From an uncultured Dorea sp. (GTDB lineage Bacteria > Bacillota > Clostridia > Lachnospirales > Lachnospiraceae): a stretch of 8,236 nucleotides of DNA. The DNA is taken from contig CAJUFA010000062.1 of the NCBI GenBank assembly GCA_910585725.1, positions 1 through 8,236 of the forward strand, given 5' to 3'. This document shows positions 1-5,042 of this stretch, piece by piece. How positions within the stretch are numbered: position 1 is the first letter of the stretch; each line of letters begins with the position of its first letter. The notes beneath the pieces are model-generated. The model did not search any database, was not told the DNA's origin, and saw nothing but the letters and a program-made list of their open reading frames with translations. Both the position numbers and the translations under genes were made by a program.

Positions 1-2
1 TT

Positions 3-23
3 TGCCCCATTTCTGCCCCATTT
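3..23. repeat. Pair of 10-bp direct repeats at the window edge
   Basis: TGCCCCATTT occurs at 3-12 and again at 14-23, an 11-bp period that puts both copies on the same face of the helix. They lie about 70 bp beyond the 3' end of tRNA-Leu. Phased short repeats beside a tRNA 3' end are typical of arm-type binding sites of tyrosine integrases, and similar ATGGGGCA-type repeats occur near integrase gene ends in Clostridia (from memory). No integrase gene is visible here, so the function is inference. Confidence 0.4.
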
Positions 24-40
24 TGAAATTTATAGCAAAG

Positions 41-82
41 AAAAAATCCCGCAAGCCCTTATTTTAAAGGTCTTCGGGATTT
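41..82 (-). terminator. Intrinsic terminator of the tRNA array
   Basis: On the minus strand an 8-nt arm AAATCCCG (75-82) pairs with CGGGATTT (44-51). An inner helix is built from AAGACCTT and AAGGGCTT around an A/T-rich loop. The T-run (TTTTTT at 41-46) overlaps the end of the 3' arm. It begins 8 bp after the 3' end of tRNA-Leu and closes the array. Its core resembles the hairpin at 207-250 on the other side of tRNA-Leu. Confidence 0.85.
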
Positions 83-90
83 CGATTCAA

Positions 91-171
91 TGCGGATGAC
101 AGGACTTGAACCTGCACGGGAAGCCCACCAGATCCTAAGTCTGGCGCGTCTGCCAATTCCGCCACATCCGC
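91..171 (-). tRNA. tRNA-Leu(TAG)
   Basis: Acceptor arms GCGGATG and CATCCGC pair fully, with discriminator A. Anticodon stem CCAGA/TCTGG encloses loop CTTAGGA, giving anticodon TAG, which reads CUA and related Leu codons. The variable arm is long (GGG-CTT-CCC), as expected for a class II leucine tRNA, and the T-loop is TTCAAGT. The CCA end is not encoded. It is the last gene of the array and has terminator-like hairpins on both sides. Confidence 0.97.
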
Positions 172-206
172 TTGCAGCTATAAATTATCATATTTGCACT
201 TTTTAT

Positions 207-250
207 AAAATCCCCTCAACACCTTATTTCAAAAGGCATGCGGGGATTCT
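207..250 (-). terminator. Terminator-like hairpin between tRNA-Lys and tRNA-Leu
   Basis: On the minus strand GAATCCCC (242-249) pairs with GGGGATTT (208-215), with an inner CCTT/AAGG helix. The T-tract is short (TTTTAT), so termination may be only partial. It could separate tRNA-Leu from the six upstream tRNAs, or act as an RNA processing structure. I found no convincing separate promoter for tRNA-Leu in the 35 bp that follow. Its central part is close in sequence to the array terminator at 41-82. Confidence 0.65.
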
Positions 251-257
251 ATCTTAC

Positions 258-330
258 TGAGCGTGCGGGGATTCGAACCCCGGACAACTTGATTAAAAGT
301 CAAGTGCTCTACCACCTGAGCTACACGCCC
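258..330 (-). tRNA. tRNA-Lys(TTT)
   Basis: Acceptor GGGCGTG pairs with CACGCTC with one G-T wobble, and the discriminator is A. Anticodon stem CTTGA/TCAAG encloses CTTTTAA, giving anticodon TTT. The T-arm is CGGGG-TTCGAAT-CCCCG. CCA is not encoded. It lies 8 bp after tRNA-Gln and is followed by the hairpin at 207-250. Confidence 0.97.
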
Positions 331-338
331 ATAATTAA

Positions 339-410
339 CTGGGCTAGTTGGATTCGAACCAACGAATGCAGGAGTCAAAGTCCTGTGCCTTACCGCTTGG
401 CGATAGCCCA
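339..410 (-). tRNA. tRNA-Gln(TTG)
   Basis: Acceptor TGGGCTA pairs fully with TAGCCCA, with discriminator G. The U1-A72 end pair is usual for glutamine tRNAs. Anticodon stem CAGGA/TCCTG encloses CTTTGAC, giving anticodon TTG. CCA is not encoded. It sits 14 bp after tRNA-His. Confidence 0.97.
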
Positions 411-424
411 ATAAAAGAAAAAAA

Positions 425-499
425 GGTGGGTAATGGGACTCGAACCCATGATATCCAGAACCACAATCTGGCGCGCTAACCAACTGCACCATACCCACC
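425..499 (-). tRNA. tRNA-His(GTG)
   Basis: Anticodon stem CCAGA/TCTGG encloses TTGTGGT, giving anticodon GTG. The acceptor GTGGGTA pairs with TACCCAC. The extra 5' G at 499 faces C73 at 425, the G-1:C73 pair that histidyl-tRNA synthetase recognises, and here it is encoded in the genome. CCA is not encoded; C73 is followed directly by a T-run. The 68-bp spacer to tRNA-Arg holds no supported feature. Confidence 0.97.
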
Positions 500-567
500 A
501 TATATACTACTTATCGAACTATTTGCGTCCAACTAAGTATCACCTTATTCAATTTTTGTGGTTCCAA

Positions 568-641
568 CGAGCCTGGGGGGATTCGAACCCTCGACCTACG
601 GCTTAGAAGGCCGTTGCTCTATCCAGCTGAGCTACAGACTC
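568..641 (-). tRNA. tRNA-Arg(TCT)
   Basis: Acceptor GAGTCTG pairs with CAGGCTC including one T-G wobble, with discriminator G. Anticodon stem ACGGC/GCCGT encloses CTTCTAA, giving anticodon TCT for AGA/AGG codons. The T-stem reads GAGGG against CCCCC, so it carries an A50-C64 mismatch where a T64 would complete the helix. All other helices are intact and it is probably functional. Confidence 0.95.
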
Positions 642-692
642 ATATAGCTCTCCCAAAACCTCTGGTCTCATCTCTATCCAAGGCTTTAAGAA

Positions 693-763
693 AGCGGGTG
701 ATGGGAATCGAACCCACGTATCTAGCTTGGAAGGCTAGTGTTCTACCATTGAACTACACCCGC
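693..763 (-). tRNA. tRNA-Gly(TCC)
   Basis: Acceptor GCGGGTG pairs fully with CACCCGC, with discriminator T. Anticodon stem CTAGC/GCTAG encloses CTTCCAA, giving anticodon TCC. At 71 nt it is the compact form usual for glycine tRNAs. CCA is not encoded. It follows tRNA-Pro by 9 bp. Confidence 0.97.
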
Positions 764-772
764 AGATAAGCA

Positions 773-847
773 TCGGGGTGACAGGATTCGAACCTGCGAC
801 CTCCTGGTCCCAAACCAGGCGCTCTAGCCAAGCTGAGCCACACCCCG
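773..847 (-). tRNA. tRNA-Pro(TGG)
   Basis: Acceptor CGGGGTG pairs fully with CACCCCG, with discriminator A. The C1-G72 start is typical of bacterial proline tRNAs. Anticodon stem CCTGG/CCAGG encloses TTTGGGA, giving anticodon TGG, which can read all four proline codons through wobble. It is the first gene of the array, about 45 nt after the predicted transcription start. CCA is not encoded. Confidence 0.97.
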
Positions 848-899
848 TCACACTATTTGTCCTACGTCTTAGTTCTATCAGCCTCACGACGCAAGAATT

Positions 900-928
900 A
901 TTATATAGCAAAGCATCCTACTTGTCAA
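900..928 (-). promoter_or_regulatory. Perfect sigma-A promoter of the tRNA array
   Basis: The minus strand has TTGACA at 928-923 and TATAAT at 905-900 separated by exactly 17 bp, a full consensus match with optimal spacing. The expected start is near 893, giving a leader of about 45 nt before tRNA-Pro. Upstream of the -35 box are two A-tracts (AAAAA within 929-950) that resemble an UP element. Such strength suits a stable-RNA operon. Confidence 0.92.
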
Positions 929-940
929 CACTTTTTCCTA

Positions 941-1076
941 TTTTTACATATACTTTTTACATATACTTTTTACATATACTTTTTACATATACTTTTTACA
1001 TATATTTTTTACATATATTTTTTACATATATTTTTCACATACACTTTTCATTTTCACATACAATCTTTACACACAT
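941..1076. repeat. 13-bp tandem repeat array (A+T-rich)
   Basis: On the plus strand the unit TTTTTACATATAC or TTTTTACATATAT is repeated head to tail at 941, 954, 967, 980, 993, 1006 and 1019, with a diverged copy at 1032-1044. After a 6-nt interruption, two weaker copies follow at 1051-1063 and 1064-1076. The first four units are identical and the next three differ only in their last base. The array fills the space between the yfcE stop and the tRNA promoter. Protein-like readings across it come only from the repeat. Confidence 0.92.
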
Positions 1077-1109
1077 TTTTACTCTTTCAATACTTTCTCT
1101 TCTTTATTC

Positions 1110-1589
1110 CTACAACCATTCCTGGAATATCTCAACCTCCCCCTCCGATTTCAGTTCCATAATCATATAGCTGGGCCTGCGTCCCTGTTGGCGCGGATAT
1201 GACACACTTCCCGGATTCAGAGTAATCAGGTCATCCTCCCGTGTCAATGCCGGTTTATGAGTATGCCCGTACATCACAATGTCCGCCCCTCTCTCCCTGG
1301 CTTCTTCCCTCAGCCTTTCCTCGTTTAAAGCCACATAATAATAATGTCCATGTGTAATAAATATATGATGCCCCTCAAGATCAAATTCTTCCTCTCGCGG
1401 AAGATCAGAAAAGAAATCATTATTTCCTCTCACTATATGAACCGGGCATCCCGCCAGATCCGCAATATAATCTTCTCCGCCTTCCGTATCCCCCAAATGG
1501 ATCAGCATATCGACCGGGCGTACCTTCTCTAATACTTTCTCCAGATTTCTATGTGATTTGTGGGTATCACTTACAATTAGTATTTTCAT
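1110..1589 (-). CDS. yfcE: YfcE-type metallophosphoesterase
   Basis: A 159-residue protein of the YfcE/MJ0936 family of small dinuclear-metal phosphodiesterases, probably cytosolic. Visible motifs are SDTH (metal ligands D8 and H10), HLGD (D34), GNND (N57), THGH (H80) and YGHTH (H109, H111), a complete metal centre at the usual family length. The natural substrate of these proteins is poorly known; activity on artificial phosphodiesters is typical. I chose the ATG at 1589 because AGAGAGG lies 5 nt upstream and the beta strand MKILIVSDTH begins there. An in-frame ATG at 1625 would add 12 residues of no recognisable fold. It follows rdgB by 66 bp, the same pairing as ysnA-ysnB in Bacillus subtilis. 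No hairpin terminator is visible after its TAG stop. Confidence 0.92.
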   Translation of the reverse strand: MKILIVSDTHKSHRNLEKVLEKVRPVDMLIHLGDTEGGEDYIADLAGCPVHIVRGNNDFFSDLPREEEFDLEGHHIFITHGHYYYVALNEERLREEARERGADIVMYGHTHKPALTREDDLITLNPGSVSYPRQQGRRPSYMIMELKSEGEVEIFQEWL

Positions 1590-1655
1590 AAAAACCTCTC
1601 TGCTCTTACCTTTGTATCCTTCCATTCCGGTATTATACCGTTCAAGCCTGACCCG

Positions 1656-2291
1656 CTATGCGTCAAGATGTTCCGACTGCACCTTCTTCTCTAATATTGT
1701 CCGCATTTTCCTCAGACCCTCGCCCCGATGACTCAGTTCATTCTTCTTCTCCGGCGCAAGTTGTGCGCTTGTACAGCCATATTCCGGAAGATAGAAGATC
1801 GGATCATAACCAAATCCATTCTCCCCTTTGATTTCATACCCGATCATACCTTCCATCGTACCTCTGACTACCGTTTTACCTCCATCCGGAAATACTGCCG
1901 CAATGGCACACACAAACCTTGCTGTCCGGCGGTCGTTCTCCACACCTTCCAAGCGGTCGATCAGCGTCTGATTCTTAATATCATAAGAAGTATCTTCCCC
2001 CATATAACGGGCAGAGTAGATCCCCGGTTCCTTATTCAGATAATCGATCTCCAACCCCGAATCATCCGCAAGAACAACCGCATCTTCATATCCCGGCATA
2101 TTCCTTGCCGCTCTTGCGATCTCGGCCGCCTTAATCAATGCATTCTCCTCAAAGGTCGTCCCGTCTTCCACGACATCTGCCGTAATCCCCGCTTCCTTCT
2201 GCGACAGAATCTCCACATCCAGATCCTTAAGGATCATCCTGATCTCCTCCATTTTATGTTCATTTCCTGTTGCAAATATGATCTTGTCCAT
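1656..2291 (-). CDS. rdgB: XTP/dITP diphosphatase (RdgB/HAM1 family)
   Basis: A 211-residue nucleoside triphosphate pyrophosphatase that hydrolyses ITP, dITP and XTP to monophosphates, keeping deaminated purines out of DNA and RNA; cytosolic. Family signatures are present in order: ATGNEHK near residue 7, FEENA near 47, the catalytic loop ADDSGLEID (75-83), YSARY (92-96), RTARFVC (122-128), GENGFGYDPIF (156-166) and the C-terminal KNELSHRG (183-190). Length is normal. The ATG at 2291 is preferred: GAAAGGAAG lies about 6 nt upstream and the conserved strand begins at once. An in-frame ATG at 2339 would add 16 unconserved residues. It lies 103 bp after the methyltransferase gene and 66 bp before yfcE, probably in one transcript. 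Confidence 0.95.
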   Translation of the reverse strand: MDKIIFATGNEHKMEEIRMILKDLDVEILSQKEAGITADVVEDGTTFEENALIKAAEIARAARNMPGYEDAVVLADDSGLEIDYLNKEPGIYSARYMGEDTSYDIKNQTLIDRLEGVENDRRTARFVCAIAAVFPDGGKTVVRGTMEGMIGYEIKGENGFGYDPIFYLPEYGCTSAQLAPEKKNELSHRGEGLRKMRTILEKKVQSEHLDA

Positions 2292-2394
2292 ATTACTCTT
2301 CCTTTCATACCATTCCCGGCAGATATCATTCTCTTCCATACTTCCGCGGCCTCAACACCCGCAAGTTTATATGATGAGAAGTTTGTTCTTATAT

Positions 2395-3546
2395 TTACTT
2401 CTTTTCTTTCTTTGGCGGTTTCGGTCCTAAGAACTGATAGAAATATGTCTTCAGCATTCCATTATATATCTTCCGATTTTTATCTGCCTTCCGTCCAAAA
2501 TATTTCTCTGCCTCTTCATAAGATGTAATCATATAAGCAGACCAGGAATCCAATTCACGAAAACTAGCGCCGAACGCCTGATAGAGCTGCGGAAGATCCG
2601 CTTTATCCTGAAGCCTTTCTCCATATGGCGGATTCGTAATTACAAATCCATATTTCTTCGGATGCCTTAATTCTTTCACATCCCTCTTTTGAAAATGAAT
2701 CAGATGATCTACTCCTGCTTCTTCAGCATTTCTTCTTGCTATTTTAAGCACAGAATTGTCAATATCATACCCTTGGATATCCAACTCAATATTATCATCT
2801 ATCCGCTCATTCGCTTCATCTACCACATCATACCACGTCTTTCTTGGAATCAGATTAGTCCACTCTTCCGCCGTGAACGACCGATTCATTCCGGGCGCGA
2901 TATCCGCAGCCATCATAGCCGCCTCGATGGGAAATGTTCCGCTCCCGCAGAAGGGATCTACCAATATCCGGTCTCTCTTCCACGGAGTGAGCATGATCAA
3001 CGCCGCCGCAAGCGTCTCCGCAATCGGAGCCTGGCCCGACATCTCCCTGTATCCCCTTTTATGAAGCGATACCCCGGATGTATCGATTCCGATAGTGACA
3101 ACATCCTTCATCAGAAAAACTCTGACCGGATAAGATGCTCCGTCCTCCTGAAACCATTCTGCATGATAACGTTCCTGCAGCCGTCTAACCATCGCTTTTT
3201 TCATAATAGACTGTATATCCGAGGGACTGAACAGTTTACTTTTTACCGACGCCGCTTTTGCCACCCAGAATTTACCATCCCTTGGTATGTAATCTTCCCA
3301 TGGCAGACTACGGGTATTCTCAAACAATTCTTCAAATGTCTCTGCCTTGAAGCTCCCTACTTTCCACAAAATTCTTTCCGCCGTTCTCAGAAAGATATTG
3401 GCATAACACACTGCATCCGCATCTCCATAGAACGTAACTCTTCCGTCCTCCACCTCTGCAATCTCATATCCCAAATCCAGAATTTCTCTTTTTAATACTG
3501 CCTCCAACCCAAAATGGCAAGGCGCGATTAATTCTACTCTAACCAT
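2395..3546 (-). CDS. ypsC: THUMP-domain class I SAM-dependent RNA methyltransferase (YpsC/RlmL-like)
   Basis: A 383-residue protein that should methylate the N2 of a guanine in RNA. The family includes the N-terminal half of E. coli RlmL (23S rRNA G2445) and B. subtilis YpsC, which has nearly the same length. An N-terminal THUMP-type RNA-binding region (about 45-155) is followed by LHKRGYR (161-167), the SAM-binding motif DPFCGSGTF (197-205), the acidic ribose-contact motif GYDID (259-263), and the catalytic NPPYGER (305-311). The Lys-rich tail (PKPPKKEKK) suits RNA contact. The ATG at 3546 has GGAG about 9 nt upstream. It is the first gene of a probable unit with rdgB and yfcE, driven by the promoter at 3594-3623. 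The exact target nucleotide cannot be fixed from sequence; rlmL is a possible alternative name. Confidence 0.92.
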   Translation of the reverse strand: MVRVELIAPCHFGLEAVLKREILDLGYEIAEVEDGRVTFYGDADAVCYANIFLRTAERILWKVGSFKAETFEELFENTRSLPWEDYIPRDGKFWVAKAASVKSKLFSPSDIQSIMKKAMVRRLQERYHAEWFQEDGASYPVRVFLMKDVVTIGIDTSGVSLHKRGYREMSGQAPIAETLAAALIMLTPWKRDRILVDPFCGSGTFPIEAAMMAADIAPGMNRSFTAEEWTNLIPRKTWYDVVDEANERIDDNIELDIQGYDIDNSVLKIARRNAEEAGVDHLIHFQKRDVKELRHPKKYGFVITNPPYGERLQDKADLPQLYQAFGASFRELDSWSAYMITSYEEAEKYFGRKADKNRKIYNGMLKTYFYQFLGPKPPKKEKK

Positions 3547-3593
3547 AAAAGCATCTCCAAGTGCATCCTTGTTTCCTATATATTTACCTTTCC

Positions 3594-3623
3594 ATCTTAC
3601 TTGCTCTCCCCCGTTGTTGTCAA
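3594..3623 (-). promoter_or_regulatory. Probable sigma-A promoter for ypsC-rdgB-yfcE
   Basis: The minus strand has TTGACA at 3623-3618 and TAAGAT (4 of 6 matches) at 3599-3594, with an 18-bp spacer. The predicted start near 3587 leaves a leader of about 40 nt before the ypsC ATG. It lies downstream of the terminator at 3687-3717, so the three genes would be an independent unit. The weak -10 box is the main doubt. Confidence 0.6.
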
Positions 3624-3686
3624 CTCACTTATACAAAATCTATGAAAAACGTGAATAGTAACAAAACCGGCTGCCATGAACAACAA

Positions 3687-3717
3687 AGCGCCGCATAGGA
3701 TGTCCCCCTGCGGCGCT
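3687..3717 (-). terminator. GC-rich hairpin terminator after the Asn-rich gene
   Basis: AGCGCCGCA on the minus strand (3717-3709) pairs perfectly with TGCGGCGCT (3695-3687), a 9-bp stem around a 13-nt loop. The tail TTTGTTGTT is T-rich but interrupted. It sits 64 bp beyond the stop of the Asn-rich gene and upstream of the ypsC promoter, so it separates the two units. The stem is symmetrical and could also work from the plus strand, though no plus-strand gene approaches it. Confidence 0.75.
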
Positions 3718-3781
3718 CTCTTTCCACACTCTCTATCAATCAGACTTTCCAGTCTCTTCCCGGCGCTCAAATAACTCCCGT

Positions 3782-3973
3782 TTAGTAGTTATCGCTGAAG
3801 TTAGAGCTGGATGTTCCTGAATTGGAACTGTTAGAATTAGAACTATTGGAGTTCTTATTCTTTGAAGTTGTGTTAGATGCATTCTTGTTGCTTGAATTCT
3901 GGTTAGATGCGTTCTTGTTGCTTGAATTCTGATTAGATGCATTCTGATTAGATGAGTTATAATTCTTAGCCAT
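3782..3973 (-). CDS. Small Asn/Ser-rich low-complexity protein
   Basis: A 63-residue protein beginning MAKNYNSSNQ, made almost wholly of Asn, Ser, Lys, Gln, Thr and Ala. The 10-residue unit NASNQNSSNK occurs twice in tandem and then decays. It has no hydrophobic segment, signal peptide or Cys, and should be disordered and soluble. The start is firm: a perfect AGGAGG (3981-3986) stands 7 nt before the ATG, the best ribosome binding site in the window, which argues for a real, well-translated gene. I do not recognise a family. The composition recalls the Asn/Gln-rich gamma-type small acid-soluble spore proteins, which also have internal repeats, but their typical sequence blocks are absent, so that comparison is only inference. 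It follows the CvpA gene by 136 bp and ends before a hairpin terminator. Confidence 0.75.
   Translation of the reverse strand: MAKNYNSSNQNASNQNSSNKNASNQNSSNKNASNTTSKNKNSNSSNSNSSNSGTSSSNFSDNY
3871..3947. repeat. 30-bp in-frame coding repeats
   Basis: Copies at 3871-3900 and 3901-3930 are nearly identical, and a third, truncated copy starts at 3931. Each full copy holds TTAGATGC, ATTCTTGTTG or its variant, and CTTGAATTCT. Because 30 is a multiple of 3, gain or loss of a copy would change the Asn-rich protein by exactly ten residues without a frameshift. Confidence 0.85.
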
Positions 3974-4109
3974 GTCAAATCCTCCTAAATCTATTTTGAA
4001 TACTCCCCGGAAAATCATTTCTTTAAATACATAATGATTATTAAGAAGTACTCTTTGGGTTACATGGCTATTATGCCCGTTCGATCATATTTTATGTATT
4101 ATTTTTTTA

Positions 4110-5033
4110 TTATTTAAAGATAATCGCCAATCCCATTACCGGATTATATTCATACAGTGTACTCAGAAAATCACTTGCCTGAATCATTTGGAATAATTCT
4201 TTCCCAATAGTGGTCGCGAACAACAACGTAATCAAAAGATAAAACGTCCACACAACGATCAGCGCGCCCACGACGCCAATCACAGCGCCAATCAGATGAT
4301 TAATCGCGCCTACACCCGGAAGATCCGCCACGATATCCAGAGCAAGAACAATCGCCCGTATGATAATCGTAACCAGCAGAAACGTACCCAAAAATGCAAC
4401 GATATGAATGATCAGTTTTGCCAGATAACTCCCTACATACTGAGCAAAAGTTTCCACTCCCAATTGTTTATAGATCTCTTTGTTATTATTTTCCAACAGC
4501 AGACTCTTGAAAACTTCCGGAAGATCCGCATTTTTGATCGCCGCCATCTGCAAATCCCTTGGAATCTCTGCTCCTTCAACAGTCTCTGCATCCGCTTTAC
4601 TTTTTTTTGTTTTAAGCCCGTCCAAGACACTACCCGATATACCGAATTTTGCAAGATCTTCTTTGCTTACATTCCCACTCACGATATCTTCAATCGTGAT
4701 ACCATATTCAGAAAGAGTGTCTTCATCTACTCCCGCCGCTTTCAGAACCCGCCTGACATTCTCCTGCGTCATACCGTTCCCGCTCTCCGCTCCGTCCGCA
4801 AACTGGGCGGCCGCGGCTTCCGTAATCGTACTGCTTACCTGCTCCTTAATCACATCATCCAGCGGAGTAAATTCCGTAATTGCCTTTGTAACATGCGGCG
4901 CCGCAAAGAATACGATTACATATGTAATCAATGCCGTCAACAATGATACCGCAATCTTAATCGCTCCTCTGTACGCTCCTACTATCACGCTTATCAAAAA
5001 AATAATAATAACAACAATCAACAACCAGTTCAT
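4110..5033 (-). CDS. CvpA-family membrane protein with enlarged loop
   Basis: A 307-residue polytopic membrane protein of the CvpA (colicin V production) family, whose biochemical role is unsettled; members are linked to envelope integrity and, in E. coli, colicin V export. Helices are predicted at about 2-20, 25-44, 205-233 and 247-274. The family features GAYRGAIK (19-26) and PGVGAINHLIGAVIGVVGA (239-257) are clear. Typical CvpA proteins are about 160-180 residues; here a hydrophilic, acidic insertion of about 160 residues (45-204) separates helices 2 and 3, including short helical pieces such as the 90-140 region. The start is firm: AAGGAG (5039-5044) lies 5 nt before the ATG and overlaps the stop codon of the DUF5711 gene, which suggests translational coupling. 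The stop is not followed by a clear hairpin, so transcription may run on into the Asn-rich gene. Confidence 0.88.
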   Translation of the reverse strand: MNWLLIVVIIIFLISVIVGAYRGAIKIAVSLLTALITYVIVFFAAPHVTKAITEFTPLDDVIKEQVSSTITEAAAAQFADGAESGNGMTQENVRRVLKAAGVDEDTLSEYGITIEDIVSGNVSKEDLAKFGISGSVLDGLKTKKSKADAETVEGAEIPRDLQMAAIKNADLPEVFKSLLLENNNKEIYKQLGVETFAQYVGSYLAKLIIHIVAFLGTFLLVTIIIRAIVLALDIVADLPGVGAINHLIGAVIGVVGALIVVWTFYLLITLLFATTIGKELFQMIQASDFLSTLYEYNPVMGLAIIFK

Positions 5034-5042
5034 ATGTTCTCC

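Noticed and set aside
501..567. Possible second promoter between tRNA-Arg and tRNA-His (TTGGAC, 17 bp, TAGTAT)
   Set aside because: Only 3 of 6 and 4 of 6 matches; the consensus promoter at 900-928 is enough to explain the array.
941..1076. Short regular repeats considered as a CRISPR array
   Set aside because: Units are 13 bp and directly adjacent, with no unique spacers.
778..1170. Plus-strand open frames of 130 and 101 codons over the repeat array
   Set aside because: They cross tRNA-Pro, its promoter and the 13-bp repeats, and their Tyr/Phe/Thr-rich sequence is only the repeat translated. There is no ribosome binding site.
1627..1640. TATAAT within a small palindrome (CGGTATTATACCG) before yfcE
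   Set aside because: The nearest TTGACG-like -35 box is 23 bp away, too far for a promoter. The palindrome lacks a T-run for a terminator.
1728..2528. Long plus-strand frame of 266 codons opposite rdgB
   Set aside because: It is antisense to a gene with complete family motifs, has no recognisable domain and no ribosome binding site.
2689..3495. Long plus-strand frame of 268 codons opposite ypsC
   Set aside because: It mirrors a conserved methyltransferase gene; its Arg/Ser/His-rich composition is that of an antisense shadow.
3736..3978. Second minus-strand frame of 80 codons overlapping the Asn-rich gene
   Set aside because: It would start at a TTG almost touching the AGGAGG, whereas the Asn-rich ATG has ideal spacing. 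Its Thr/His/Ile/Arg repeats are the other frame of the 30-bp units.
4090..4100. Match to the sporulation -10 pattern CATANNNTA upstream of the Asn-rich gene
   Set aside because: No matching sigma-E or sigma-K -35 box at 16-17 bp, and such patterns arise easily in A+T-rich DNA.
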